64,000 bases of DNA from Bacteroidaceae bacterium (GTDB lineage Bacteria > Bacteroidota > Bacteroidia > Bacteroidales > Muribaculaceae). Each line of letters starts with the position of its first letter. Positions within the stretch are counted from its first letter, which is position 1. The stretch covers positions 54,724 through 118,723 of the forward strand of contig JAETNO010000019.1 of assembly GCA_021768245.1 (NCBI GenBank). Direction: 5' to 3'. The notes below the pieces were generated by a model. The model saw only the letters and a program-made list of their open reading frames with translations. It searched no databases and was not told the origin of the DNA. Positions 25,157 through 34,254 of the stretch are shown here, one piece after another. Both the position numbers and the translations under genes were made by a program.

Positions 25157-25164
25157 TATCTTTG
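25157..25164 (+). promoter_or_regulatory. -7 box for alaS; decides the alaS start
   Basis: TATCTTTG followed by GCAAAAAATATAAAC. It lies 28 nt before the ATG at 25193 and downstream of the alternative upstream start at 25130, so transcripts from it cannot include that codon. Confidence 0.65.
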
Positions 25165-25192
25165 CAAAAAATATAAACAAATCATATACACT

Positions 25193-27808
25193 ATGCTTAC
25201 AGCAAAGGAAATACGCGAATCTTTCAAAGAGTTTTTCCGCTCTAAGGGCCACCATATAGTACCCTCGGCCCCAATGGTAATCAAGGATGATCCCACTCTG
25301 ATGTTTACCAACGCGGGGATGAACCAATTCAAGGATATCATCCTCGGCAACAAGGCCGCGAAATATCAGCGTGTAGCCGACTCGCAGAAGTGCCTGCGTG
25401 TATCCGGCAAGCACAACGACCTCGAAGAGGTGGGAATGGACACCTACCATCACACCATGTTCGAGATGCTCGGCAACTGGTCATTTGGCGACTATTTCAA
25501 GAAAGAGGCCATTGACTGGGCCTGGGAATATCTCGTGGATGTGCTCAAACTCGACCCTGCACGCCTTTATGCCACAGTGTTTGAAGGCGCTCCGGATGAA
25601 GGCCTTTCACGTGACGACGAAGCTGCCTCTTATTGGGAGAAGCATCTGCCGGTATCTCATATAATCAACGGCAACAAGCATGACAATTTCTGGGAAATGG
25701 GCGACACAGGTCCCTGTGGGCCCTGCTCGGAGATACATATAGACCTGCGTTCCGACGAGGAGCGGGCAGAAATTGACGGTGCGAGCCTTGTCAACAAGGA
25801 CAATCCCCTCGTGATTGAAATCTGGAACCTCGTTTTCATGCAATTCAACCGCAAGGCCGACGGCTCCCTCGAACCCCTCCCCGCAAAGGTGATTGACACC
25901 GGCATGGGATTCGAACGTCTCTGCATGGCTCTTCAGGGGAAGAAATCCAACTATGACACCGATGTGTTCACCCCGCTAATCGACCGCATCTCACAGCTTT
26001 CAGGCAAGACCTACGGCAAGGACAAAAGAGTCGACATCGCCATGCGCGTCATAGCTGACCACGTACGCACGATTGCCTTCTCCATAGCCGACAGCCAGCT
26101 TCCCGGCAATGCAAAAGCCGGATATGTAATACGCCGTATCCTCCGCAGGGCCGTGCGCTATGCCTATACCTTCCTTGACCAGAAGCAGGCGTTCATGTAT
26201 AAACTCGTCAATACTCTAATCGACTCAATGGGCGAGGCCTATCCTGAAATCGCCGCACAGCGCGAGATTATCATGAAAGTGATTAAAGAGGAGGAAGATT
26301 CATTCCTCAGGACTCTTGACAAGGGTATCGCAATACTCGACGATGCAATCAAGGCAGCCAAAGCCAATGGCAAGAGTGAGATTTCAGGCAAAGAAGCCTT
26401 CGTGCTCTACGACACCTACGGCTTCCCCCTCGACCTGACTGAACTTATATTGAAAGAGAACGGCATGACCCTCGACAAGAAAGGATTCGATGTCGAAATG
26501 CAGGCACAGAAAGACCGCGCACGCAATGCCGCCGCAGTAGAAGCTACCGACTGGGTAGTGCTACGCGATGGAGAGACCGAATTCGTAGGCTATGACGAAA
26601 CCTCGGCTACGACCCATATACTGCGCTACCGTAAGGTGTCGCAGAAAAACAAGACTTTCTATCAGATTGTGCTCTCCGTAACTCCCTTCTATGCTGAAAT
26701 GGGCGGTCAGGTCGGTGACAGCGGCTGGCTCATCTGCGGAGAAGAAAAAACTGAGATCTACGACACCAAGCGTGAAAACGGTCAGGCTGTACATCTAACA
26801 ACCAAACTTCCGGCTAATGTAGAGGCTGAGTTCACAGCAAAAATCAACGAGGCAAACCGCCGCGCTACAGAATGTAACCACACGGCGACCCATCTGCTCC
26901 ACGCGGCCTTGCGCGAAGTCCTCGGAACGCATGTAGAACAGAAAGGCTCCTACGTCTCCCCTACCATGCTCCGCTTCGACTTCTCGCACTTCCAGAAAGT
27001 TACTCCCGAAGAACTCCGCAAAGCCGAGCACATAGCGAACTCAAATGTCCGCAAGGCTATCCCTATCTACGAGAACCGCCACATGCCCATCGCCGAAGCC
27101 CTTGACATGGGGGCGATGGCCCTCTTCGGCGAGAAGTATGGCGAAGAGGTCAGAGTCGTGAAATACGGTGATTCCGTAGAACTTTGTGGCGGTACCCATG
27201 TTCCCAATACCGGCAACATAGGAATGATTCGTATCGTATCCGAATCAAGCATCGCGGCAGGCATCCGCCGTATAGAAGCCGTCACCGCAGAGGTAGCGGA
27301 AAATATGGTCGACCATATAGCAGACAATATGCGCAACGTGGCCGAAATGTTCCACAACGCGCCTGACGTTCTCGCCGCTCTTCGCAAATCAATAGAGGAA
27401 AACGCTGAACTACGCAAACAGGCTGAGGAATTCTTCCAGGAACGCACACGCAATGTGACACGCGAGGCTCTTGAAAAAGCTGAGACCGTCCATGGCATTA
27501 AGCTTGCAAGCCTCAACGGCGTGAGAATCCCTGACCTTGTCAAGGGAGTGGCCTTCGGAATCCGTCAGATGTCACCTGAAAACACGGCCTTTATCGCTGC
27601 GACAGTCGACATGGCCGGTAAACCGCTTCTCACGGTAGCCTTTACCGACGACCTCGTGAAAGCTGGCTACAATGCATCAACCATTGTACGCGAAGCTGCC
27701 AAAGCAATCAAAGGCGGCGGTGGCGGCCAGCCGGGATTCGCCCAGGCAGGAGGCAAGGACAAGGATGGTATTTCCCAGGCCTTCCAGACCCTCCGCGAGT
27801 CCATCTGA
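25193..27808 (+). CDS. alaS: Alanyl-tRNA synthetase
   Basis: 871 aa. Class II catalytic domain at the N-terminus (MLTAKEIRESFKEFFRSKGH; MVIKDDPTLMFTNAGMNQF), tRNA-recognition domain in the middle, then the editing domain with zinc-site motifs HTATHLLH and CGGTHV, and a C-terminal DHHA1-like domain (GGGGGQPGFAQAGG). It charges tRNA-Ala and clears mischarged Ser and Gly. The ATG at 25193 is preferred over a start at 25130, because the latter would add 21 atypical residues and would place the promoter box inside the coding region; MLTAKEIR is the normal beginning. It is followed by two hairpins shared with the convergent GH105 gene. Confidence 0.97.
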   Translation: MLTAKEIRESFKEFFRSKGHHIVPSAPMVIKDDPTLMFTNAGMNQFKDIILGNKAAKYQRVADSQKCLRVSGKHNDLEEVGMDTYHHTMFEMLGNWSFGDYFKKEAIDWAWEYLVDVLKLDPARLYATVFEGAPDEGLSRDDEAASYWEKHLPVSHIINGNKHDNFWEMGDTGPCGPCSEIHIDLRSDEERAEIDGASLVNKDNPLVIEIWNLVFMQFNRKADGSLEPLPAKVIDTGMGFERLCMALQGKKSNYDTDVFTPLIDRISQLSGKTYGKDKRVDIAMRVIADHVRTIAFSIADSQLPGNAKAGYVIRRILRRAVRYAYTFLDQKQAFMYKLVNTLIDSMGEAYPEIAAQREIIMKVIKEEEDSFLRTLDKGIAILDDAIKAAKANGKSEISGKEAFVLYDTYGFPLDLTELILKENGMTLDKKGFDVEMQAQKDRARNAAAVEATDWVVLRDGETEFVGYDETSATTHILRYRKVSQKNKTFYQIVLSVTPFYAEMGGQVGDSGWLICGEEKTEIYDTKRENGQAVHLTTKLPANVEAEFTAKINEANRRATECNHTATHLLHAALREVLGTHVEQKGSYVSPTMLRFDFSHFQKVTPEELRKAEHIANSNVRKAIPIYENRHMPIAEALDMGAMALFGEKYGEEVRVVKYGDSVELCGGTHVPNTGNIGMIRIVSESSIAAGIRRIEAVTAEVAENMVDHIADNMRNVAEMFHNAPDVLAALRKSIEENAELRKQAEEFFQERTRNVTREALEKAETVHGIKLASLNGVRIPDLVKGVAFGIRQMSPENTAFIAATVDMAGKPLLTVAFTDDLVKAGYNASTIVREAAKAIKGGGGGQPGFAQAGGKDKDGISQAFQTLRESI

Positions 27809-27829
27809 CAATGTAGAATCAATCAATCA

Positions 27830-27875
27830 AAATCGCAGGATGTATAGGACAGAACTCCTATAAATCCTGCGATTC
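27830..27875 (+). terminator. Hairpin terminator after alaS
   Basis: Nested inverted repeat: AATCGCAGGAT with ATCCTGCGATT (outer), TATAGGA with TCCTATA (inner), 22 nt after the alaS stop. Confidence 0.75.
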
Positions 27876-27919
27876 TGATTACTCCCCTACGATATAGAAT
27901 TAGAGCTTTTAATCGAAAA

Positions 27920-27962
27920 AATTATGCTCCACGAATTTTGATATCCGTGGAGCATAATTTTT
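27920..27962. terminator. Terminator between alaS and the GH105 gene
   Basis: A perfect 14-bp inverted repeat (27920-27933 and 27946-27959) with A- and T-runs on either side, so it can work in both directions. It lies 16 nt from the GH105 stop on the minus strand. Confidence 0.8.
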
Positions 27963-27978
27963 GAGGATAATATTACTT

Positions 27979-29265
27979 TTATTTCTTTTTAAGAGAAGTG
28001 TCGTAGCCCATATCCTCCATCTCTAGAGATGCCCAGATAAACGGGCCGATACCCTTGGCGTCGTTGTCGCGAATTTTCTCACTAAGGTAGTATTCATACG
28101 AGCCGTCGCGACGTTTGTTCTCCTTAACCTTTGGAGCTGCTTCGAGCACGGCAGGACTCACACCCGGGCCAAGGCCAGCAACCGAACAGCAATCGGTAAG
28201 CGATATCGTTCCGTCAGGGTTTTCCTTGATAAATTCCTTGACAACACCTTTATAAGCCTTGATGCCGGCATCGAGATATTTTTTGTCGACCCATCCCCGG
28301 CGCGCAGCCTTGAGAAGTGAATAAGCGAACATCGACGATGCTGTGGATTCAAGGTAATTTCCTTCGCGGTCGGGAGAGTCCATGACCTGATACCATACTC
28401 CGGTCTTCGGATCCTGCCATTTCAGTATATTGTCGAAGCACTTGACGAGAAGTTCCTGCACCTCACCGCGACGCTCATAGTCTGCGGGAAGCGCGTCAAG
28501 AAGCTCGATAAGCGCCATGGTGTACCATCCTTGCGCACGGCCCCAGCAATGCTGAGAGAGCCCTGTCTCCTTGTCGCTCCAGAACATTTCGCGACTTTCG
28601 TCCCATGCATGACGGTTAAGGCCAGTCTTGGGGTCATAAGTACGCTCGTAGGTACTCTTCACCTGGTCGACAGCGTCGTCATAGATAGGTTTCGCGAGTT
28701 CGGGCGCATAGAGTTTCGAAGCCGTCAGCACTCTATAGGGAAGCCCCATGAAAATGCCGTCGAGCCATACCTGATAGGCATAGATGGCCTTGTGCCAATA
28801 GACACCTTCGTTGGTACGCGGCTGATGGTCGAGCTGGGCCATGAGTGTATTCATGGCGCGGAGATTCTTTTCTTCGGGGAAGTGCTCGTACATGCGGGTT
28901 ACAAAGTGACCCGTACGCACGTTATCAAGGTTATAGTCCTTGAGGTTGTAGCGGCGTATAGAACCGTCAGGATTAATCATCGTGTCGGTATACTCGATAC
29001 AGTATGCCTTGATATCGTCGCCGCCATAGCGCAGATAAGTGTCAAGCATGGACTCGAGTTCTATACCCATCACGTAGCTCCATTTCGGACGGTCGGAAAA
29101 ATCGAGCAGATAGCTTTTAGGGGAGCGCTTCATCTCCGAACGGGTCATCCACTCAGAATAGTGTTTAGGCTTCGCAGCCTTTTTAGAGGCGGCAAACGCC
29201 GTCACCGAAGAGCATCCGAAGGCCGTTAAAATCACGCATGCAAGTATAAGCTTTAACTTTTTCAT
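27979..29265 (-). CDS. GH105 unsaturated rhamnogalacturonyl hydrolase-like protein
   Basis: 428 aa. The leader MKKLKLILACVILTAFGCSS looks like a lipoprotein signal with C18 as lipid anchor. From about residue 37 the protein follows the (alpha/alpha)6-barrel of family GH105/GH88 enzymes: KWSYVMGIELESML, YWHKAIYAYQVWLDGIFMG (with D169 at the position of the family's catalytic Asp), HAWDESREMFWSDKETG and WGRAQGWYTMALIELLDALP. GH105 enzymes hydrolyse unsaturated galacturonyl residues at the ends of oligosaccharides released by rhamnogalacturonan lyases. A PL4-type lyase is encoded 3 kb away, which fits an RG-I degradation role. The promoter at 29318-29348 is near perfect. The gene is monocistronic. 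Confidence 0.88.
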   Translation of the reverse strand: MKKLKLILACVILTAFGCSSVTAFAASKKAAKPKHYSEWMTRSEMKRSPKSYLLDFSDRPKWSYVMGIELESMLDTYLRYGGDDIKAYCIEYTDTMINPDGSIRRYNLKDYNLDNVRTGHFVTRMYEHFPEEKNLRAMNTLMAQLDHQPRTNEGVYWHKAIYAYQVWLDGIFMGLPYRVLTASKLYAPELAKPIYDDAVDQVKSTYERTYDPKTGLNRHAWDESREMFWSDKETGLSQHCWGRAQGWYTMALIELLDALPADYERRGEVQELLVKCFDNILKWQDPKTGVWYQVMDSPDREGNYLESTASSMFAYSLLKAARRGWVDKKYLDAGIKAYKGVVKEFIKENPDGTISLTDCCSVAGLGPGVSPAVLEAAPKVKENKRRDGSYEYYLSEKIRDNDAKGIGPFIWASLEMEDMGYDTSLKKK

Positions 29266-29317
29266 TGGCTTTAAGGTAGTGTGGAAAAAATGTGGATTGT
29301 TGATTATTATGCTACTA

Positions 29318-29348
29318 CAAAGTTAATAATTTTTTCCGAATTAACAAA
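29318..29348 (-). promoter_or_regulatory. Consensus promoter of the GH105 gene
   Basis: On the minus strand TTTG, a 19-nt spacer and TAACTTTG match the full Bacteroidota consensus; the -7 box (complement 29318-29325) is 52 nt from the start codon. Confidence 0.75.
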
Positions 29349-29515
29349 AACAGCGATTCCAATCGCAATATTATGTACCAACTAACAAGACTTATGCCAT
29401 AAAAACGTAACTTATAAAGATAAGTATCTTAAAATTAGATGTCCAATTCATAATAAAAGTGATAATACGCTATTATTAAATTAAAAAATCCTAATCTAAT
29501 CCTAAAAATAATGTA

Positions 29516-29523
29516 TATCTTTG
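29516..29523 (+). promoter_or_regulatory. -7 box for the channel/RyR operon
   Basis: TATCTTTG, 48 nt upstream of the ATG at 29572. The -33 region is AT-rich without a clear TTG. Confidence 0.5.
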
Positions 29524-29571
29524 TAACTCTGACAGTACGCATAATTCATTCGCCTTAAACCTTACTTATTT

Positions 29572-31833
29572 ATGAAAAAATGGTGGAAAAGTCGCTTCCT
29601 ATTAATAGATCGACTGATGTATGGATCTTTTATCAGAAAGTTGAGCATAATAGTCGCTGGGACATTGATTATTTTTACAATATTATCGACAGTCGGCCTT
29701 TTCTTGCCTCCAAGATTAGTGGCTGACTCATCATTCCGTCCCGGATGGGACACGTTTCTCTACATGTCAAACCCGGACATAGCGGAATACTCGAGACTGT
29801 CAGAGCGTTTATATGTCATTATAACTAACATATTCGGGATGATTGCCATAAATGGACTAATAATCACTTTATTGGTAAATTGGGTACTCAATAGGCAAGA
29901 ACGATTTACAAACGGCACAGCCAGATACAAGCATATCAAGGAATCAAGGTTTGCAGTAATCATCGGAGGGCATAAGATGGTGGCAAAACTGGCTAATGAT
30001 ATTCTTACAGACAAGAAGAAAAAGCTGGAGTATGTGATAATACAAACCCAAAGACCACCTGAAAATCTGAGGCGTGAGATATCCGCTTGCATAGAAGACA
30101 AGAAACTTGCTGCAAATGTGATAATATATGCAGGAGACCGCACGGCTCCACATGAACTCAGAGAGTTATATCTAAATTATGCGGAAGAAGTCTACATCAT
30201 CGGAGAATTGCCGACAGTTGATGGCTCAAGCCATGATGCAATAAATATGCAATGCTGGAACGAGATTACAAATATAAAAGGGGAAAAGAGAGAGGGAAAA
30301 ATTCCATGCCATATAATGTTTGAATACCAATCTACATTCAATGCATTTCAATTCACAGATATTAATGTAGAACGCAGTCAAGTTTTCCGGTTCATCCCAT
30401 TCAGTATATATGAGACATGGGCACAACAGGTTCTGGTGCAAAATCCATATGAATCAAAAAAGCCATTTATCCCGCTTGAAGGTAACGATGGCTTGTCATA
30501 CGATTCCCGGCAAAGAGTTCACCTCATTATAATAGGAATGTCTAAAATGGGCATGGCCTTAGCCCTTGAAGCCGCACATGTAGCACATTATCCAAACTTT
30601 AACAATCATGAAGCAGGAAGGCCTCGAACATTAATAACTTTTATAGACCGTAATGCGGAAAGGGAAATGTATCTTTTCACCGGCCGTTACAGAGAGCTTT
30701 TCAAACTTGCGAGATGGCGTTATGTAAAAGCGCCCAAAGGAGTAGTAGACTCAAAGCCATCATGGAAAATTTATGATTCAATCACGGACATAGAGTCTGA
30801 TAATAACCATTGTTATCCATGGAATAAACCCCAGACTGACAAATCGTTTAATTCGCCATATTATGGGAATTATTTAGGTGATGATTTCATTGACATTGAT
30901 TTTGAATTCATCGAAGGAGAGATGTCATTACCTTCCATTCAACAATATATAACAGACGCATGCGCAGACAAAGCGGATTCAAATATAAATCTATATGATG
31001 ACAACCATCGTAAATATACCGCTACAAGTAAAACAACTATAGCCGTATGTCTTCCGATAGCCGCTGAAGCGATGTCTATTGCTTTATATTTCAATCCATC
31101 AGTCTATAAAGATGCTCAGCAGATAATTGTTCAGCAGCAAGAATCAGGTTCGCTGGTCGATGCAGTAAGCGCAGGAATAGCAGGTTCTGTATCGGACAAT
31201 TACAGAGTGTTGCGTCCATTTGGCATGATTGACAAATGCTGTTATCTAAACAATAGCGACATGTGGCTTGCAAAATTCGTCGCCTATGCATATAAATGTA
31301 TAGGAGATGGCAAACCGTTTGACAAGAAGTACGCTGACCGCAAATCTGACATGGATTTTATAAACGATGTTGAGGAATGTTGGAAATCAATTTCGCCAGA
31401 GAACGGTAAAAGTACAATATCCCAAAGATGGTCCAACTTATATTGCGCTAATTCATTTTTTGCAAAAATAAATTCCACTCTTCATAAAAACAGCTCTAAT
31501 AAAATTGAATTGCCAATATCGGGATTGATTAATGACACCAAACTTAAATCTATTTTAGCAAAAACCGAACATAACCGATGGGTAATAGAACAACTACTAT
31601 TAGGAATGCGACCAATTGATAATAAATATCCTTCTCCACTGCCAATTACGGATAAAAGTGAGAAAAGCAGATTGAAGAGTTTGGGAATACATCCAAATCT
31701 TGCCTCTAACGATAAATTAGGAGTTGATTCAGTTTACGATGAAGGTATAGTGGAAATCATTCCGTTGGCACTCAGAATCGCAGCATCACTTGACGGGAAA
31801 AAACTTATTTATGATGTTGCACCTCAAGCTTAA
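29572..31833 (+). CDS. Channel-like membrane protein with two Rossmann (RCK/TrkA-N-like) domains and RyR-like C-terminus
   Basis: 753 aa. Two transmembrane helices at about 24-46 and 80-105 flank a short loop (FRPGWDTFLYMSNPDI) that could be a pore-loop region. The first Rossmann-like domain starts at about 126 (FAVIIGGHKMVAKLANDIL) and a second at about 316 (VHLIIIGMSKMGMALALEA; ITFIDRNAE). This topology, including the membrane-to-Rossmann linker, resembles CASTOR/POLLUX-type and related TrkA-N ion-channel proteins. Near the C-terminus (about 655-740) AKTEHNRWVIEQLLLGMRP and GIHPNL resemble a degenerate RyR domain (EHxRW). The next gene, 39 nt on, is a separate RyR-domain protein, so the two are probably co-transcribed. 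The composition is AT-rich compared with the flanks, suggesting transfer. Ion conduction and ligand gating are inferences. Confidence 0.7.
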   Translation: MKKWWKSRFLLIDRLMYGSFIRKLSIIVAGTLIIFTILSTVGLFLPPRLVADSSFRPGWDTFLYMSNPDIAEYSRLSERLYVIITNIFGMIAINGLIITLLVNWVLNRQERFTNGTARYKHIKESRFAVIIGGHKMVAKLANDILTDKKKKLEYVIIQTQRPPENLRREISACIEDKKLAANVIIYAGDRTAPHELRELYLNYAEEVYIIGELPTVDGSSHDAINMQCWNEITNIKGEKREGKIPCHIMFEYQSTFNAFQFTDINVERSQVFRFIPFSIYETWAQQVLVQNPYESKKPFIPLEGNDGLSYDSRQRVHLIIIGMSKMGMALALEAAHVAHYPNFNNHEAGRPRTLITFIDRNAEREMYLFTGRYRELFKLARWRYVKAPKGVVDSKPSWKIYDSITDIESDNNHCYPWNKPQTDKSFNSPYYGNYLGDDFIDIDFEFIEGEMSLPSIQQYITDACADKADSNINLYDDNHRKYTATSKTTIAVCLPIAAEAMSIALYFNPSVYKDAQQIIVQQQESGSLVDAVSAGIAGSVSDNYRVLRPFGMIDKCCYLNNSDMWLAKFVAYAYKCIGDGKPFDKKYADRKSDMDFINDVEECWKSISPENGKSTISQRWSNLYCANSFFAKINSTLHKNSSNKIELPISGLINDTKLKSILAKTEHNRWVIEQLLLGMRPIDNKYPSPLPITDKSEKSRLKSLGIHPNLASNDKLGVDSVYDEGIVEIIPLALRIAASLDGKKLIYDVAPQA

Positions 31834-31872
31834 TAAAAAACGTTTTAATATTTAACTATAACAGGTATAATT

Positions 31873-32160
31873 ATGGATGAAATTTATATTCCTAAACCAA
31901 TAAACCTATCTGATATAAGACTTCCCCAGAGTCTGATTTGTCTTGCTGAACAGATTGCAAAGAATGTGCATGAAGTATGGGCTGAAAACAGGATTAAAGA
32001 AGGATGGAAATATGGCCCCGAAAGGGATGACAAACTAAAGACCCATCCTTGTCTTGTTGATTACGAAAACCTTTCTGAAAGTGAAAAAGAATATGACAGA
32101 GCAACATCACAGGAGACCTTAAAACTCATATTGAAATTAGGATTCAAAATCATTGAATAG
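31873..32160 (+). CDS. Stand-alone RyR-domain protein
   Basis: 95 aa, almost entirely one RyR (ryanodine-receptor repeat) domain: P-x-P start (YIPKPINLSDIRLPQSL), LAEQIAKNVHEVWAENRI, GWKYGPERDDKLKTHPCL and EKEYDRATSQETLKLILKLG. These are the hallmark blocks of bacterial RyR proteins, whose eukaryotic counterparts lie in the calcium-release channel. There is no signal peptide or membrane segment, so it is cytoplasmic. It follows the channel-like gene at 39 nt and shares the same AT-rich composition. A plausible role is to sense or carry a small ligand that gates the channel protein, whose C-terminus seems to hold a divergent RyR domain; this is inference. Confidence 0.88.
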   Translation: MDEIYIPKPINLSDIRLPQSLICLAEQIAKNVHEVWAENRIKEGWKYGPERDDKLKTHPCLVDYENLSESEKEYDRATSQETLKLILKLGFKIIE

Positions 32161-32245
32161 CCATTGAAAAGGCCTAAACGATGACAAATATCAATTAATA
32201 TTGTATATTAAATGGTGATTTGTTCAAAAATAAAAACCATTTATA

Positions 32246-34144
32246 CTACAAGCGGATTTTGCCGGTGCGGGAGCCTTGACGGTATAGGTAGATACCTGCG
32301 GGAAGGGAGGCTTCGCGGAAAGATGATACGGTGGCAACATGGATTCCCTGAAGATTGAATAGGTCTATGGGCAAGGATGATGCATCCATATCGATATCGT
32401 CGATAGCGGACTGCGTGACTTTCTCTCCTGCCTCAAGTTTAATGCAGTCATACATCACTCCTCCGTTCTTGCTTATTCCCGACATCTTTAGGGTAATTTG
32501 ATTAAGGCCTTTTTTCAAGTCTGTAGCAGGAAATGTGGCGATTTTCACACAATGGCGTCCCGCCTGATTGGCGCTGCGGTAGATTGCTGCGTCATTGTTA
32601 GGGAAACTCCATGTCGTACGGTCTACACCGTTGACCCCTACCGCTACTTTCGGTTTGTTGGTGGAACCCGCACAAGAAGCCGTCAAATGAGCATTGCCGG
32701 TATACTCCTCGTCAAGATTAAAATTTACCGTCCAAGTGCCATTCTTAGCCTGGGCATAATACCATTCCTCCTGAGGGTCACTGCTCCCCGGAGTGAACGA
32801 TATATTTGCGGGAACATCATTCCAAAGGCCGTAAGCCCGTGGCAAACCTGATATCTTATACCCGTCTGAACGGCGGTTGTTCGAGCCTATAATCCAAAGT
32901 AGATTTTCATAGACATCAGGAGTCCACTCAAGGGTCCCGAGATCAACGTCGTCAGTATCTACACTTATATCCGCAAGCTGATATTCATCGGTAATATCAC
33001 CGTCAAGGGCATAGGCATAAATAGCATAATCTCCTTTACGGACATTCGGAATCACAAACGAACCATCAGGAGCAGTCTCTGTCCAAAACATATATTTCTT
33101 GCCCTGACGTATAAGTTCCTTTCCAGGCTCGGCAAGAATAACTTTCATTGAATAGGGTCTCGCGTGGTTTGTAAGCTCAATTCGTCCCCTGACAGTTGCC
33201 CTGTCAAGAGGATAAAGTTCATTATCAAACCATTGGAATGGCCACTGTGCCTTTTGGGCAAGAGCCTCGCGACGGGCATCGGCTATCATTTTCGCCTGCG
33301 ACTCGCCAGTATTGACATAGATGAAGAATGGGCCGAAAATCTGTCGCTCGCCATCGGCATAGGCCTGTGCGGCACCTCCGAGATGTTCTCCCTGAAGCAT
33401 CTGGATGGTTATCGGGGACTTTCCTGTCGCATGCACTGTGAGTTCCTGACGCATCGGGCCTCCGTTGAGCCATTCATAGCTCACAGGGATGTTCCATACA
33501 CCTACCTTGTGGTTCATCAATCCGTGGAATAAGTCAGAATCTATAAACTGGGCCCAATTATATTTCGTATAGACCGAACCGTCAGCCATTTCATAGGTGG
33601 CGTCCTGAATCTGTGTATTCTTCTCGGCATAGGCCATCTCCTCGTTGGAAGGAATACGGCCCTGCATCACGTCGTCGACATAACCATTGAGGAAACCGGA
33701 ATTGAGGCGTGTACAGACCCTGGCCTCCTTTACATTTACGGATGATGATGTCGGAGTCCCGTTAACTATTATATATGTATACACACCGCTGATCCCTTTA
33801 CGAAGAATCCAACCCTGCTGAAACCGGAGGTCGGCCGATGTGTTGGAATACAATACTTCAACCATATCGTCAGTCTGACGTACAATCTCAGCCTTGTCAG
33901 GGCTCAATGCCGCATTTTTGGCGGCAGTATAGTCAAAATAGATTCCGTTGCTCCCGAGTATATTCTGATTATAGCCGGAAAGCCTCATGTTAGATGCCCG
34001 GCCATTGGAGCCAATCGTAAGGGTGATTATGCCGTTTTTCATAGTAGTGCCATTATTCACGATAGTAGCACTCGGTGTCTCATCGACAGAAAAAGCATAA
34101 AGTGAACAAATTAAAAAAGAGAACAGGAGTAAAAGTCTTGTCAT
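32246..34144 (-). CDS. PL4-family rhamnogalacturonan lyase-like protein with type IX sorting tail
   Basis: 632 aa. A signal peptide is followed by a beta-rich catalytic domain to about residue 330, with RQTDDMVEVLYSN, FHGLMNHKVGVWNIP and GGPMRQELTVH as in PL4 rhamnogalacturonate lyases. A fibronectin-like domain follows (about 340-420; TAPDGSFVIPNVRKGDY), then a carbohydrate-binding-like beta-sandwich (about 435-590; LWNDVPANISFTPG). The last 40 residues form a Por-type sorting domain (FNLQGIHVATV; LPAGIYLYRQGS; TGKIRL), so the protein should be exported by the type IX system. PL4 enzymes cleave the rhamnose-galacturonate backbone of pectic RG-I. The GH105 enzyme encoded at 27979-29265 would act on the products. 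The start ATG follows a TATATTTG box 37 nt upstream. Confidence 0.85.
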   Translation of the reverse strand: MTRLLLLFSFLICSLYAFSVDETPSATIVNNGTTMKNGIITLTIGSNGRASNMRLSGYNQNILGSNGIYFDYTAAKNAALSPDKAEIVRQTDDMVEVLYSNTSADLRFQQGWILRKGISGVYTYIIVNGTPTSSSVNVKEARVCTRLNSGFLNGYVDDVMQGRIPSNEEMAYAEKNTQIQDATYEMADGSVYTKYNWAQFIDSDLFHGLMNHKVGVWNIPVSYEWLNGGPMRQELTVHATGKSPITIQMLQGEHLGGAAQAYADGERQIFGPFFIYVNTGESQAKMIADARREALAQKAQWPFQWFDNELYPLDRATVRGRIELTNHARPYSMKVILAEPGKELIRQGKKYMFWTETAPDGSFVIPNVRKGDYAIYAYALDGDITDEYQLADISVDTDDVDLGTLEWTPDVYENLLWIIGSNNRRSDGYKISGLPRAYGLWNDVPANISFTPGSSDPQEEWYYAQAKNGTWTVNFNLDEEYTGNAHLTASCAGSTNKPKVAVGVNGVDRTTWSFPNNDAAIYRSANQAGRHCVKIATFPATDLKKGLNQITLKMSGISKNGGVMYDCIKLEAGEKVTQSAIDDIDMDASSLPIDLFNLQGIHVATVSSFREASLPAGIYLYRQGSRTGKIRL

Positions 34145-34180
34145 TGGGAGTTTTGGTAGATTTATTGATTAAAGTTCCTA

Positions 34181-34188
34181 CAAATATA
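34181..34188 (-). promoter_or_regulatory. -7 box for the PL4 gene
   Basis: The minus strand reads TATATTTG, 37 nt from the start codon; divergent from the PurF-like promoter 22 nt away. Confidence 0.5.
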
Positions 34189-34210
34189 CATATATTTTTA
34201 GAGAAATGAC

Positions 34211-34218
34211 TAATTTTG
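34211..34218 (+). promoter_or_regulatory. -7 box for the PurF-like gene; decides its start
   Basis: TAATTTTG, 36 nt before the ATG at 34255. A TTG at 34216 is part of this box and cannot be the start codon. Confidence 0.6.
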
Positions 34219-34254
34219 CACTTTCAAAAAACCAATCACACAAATCATAGAACT

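Larger units (their letters stand above)
29266..29571. other. AT-rich divergent intergenic region
   Basis: 306 bp, strongly AT-rich, with no coding potential. It holds the minus-strand promoter of the GH105 gene and the plus-strand -7 box of the channel-like gene. The AT-rich composition continues into 29572-32200. Confidence 0.6.

Noticed and set aside
25130..25192. Upstream start for alaS adding 21 residues
   Set aside because: The promoter -7 box at 25157-25164 lies inside this segment and the added residues are not part of the AlaRS family.
29572..31833. K+ uptake protein TrkA
   Set aside because: TrkA is soluble, about 450 aa, and lacks the two N-terminal transmembrane helices and the RyR-like C-terminus seen here.
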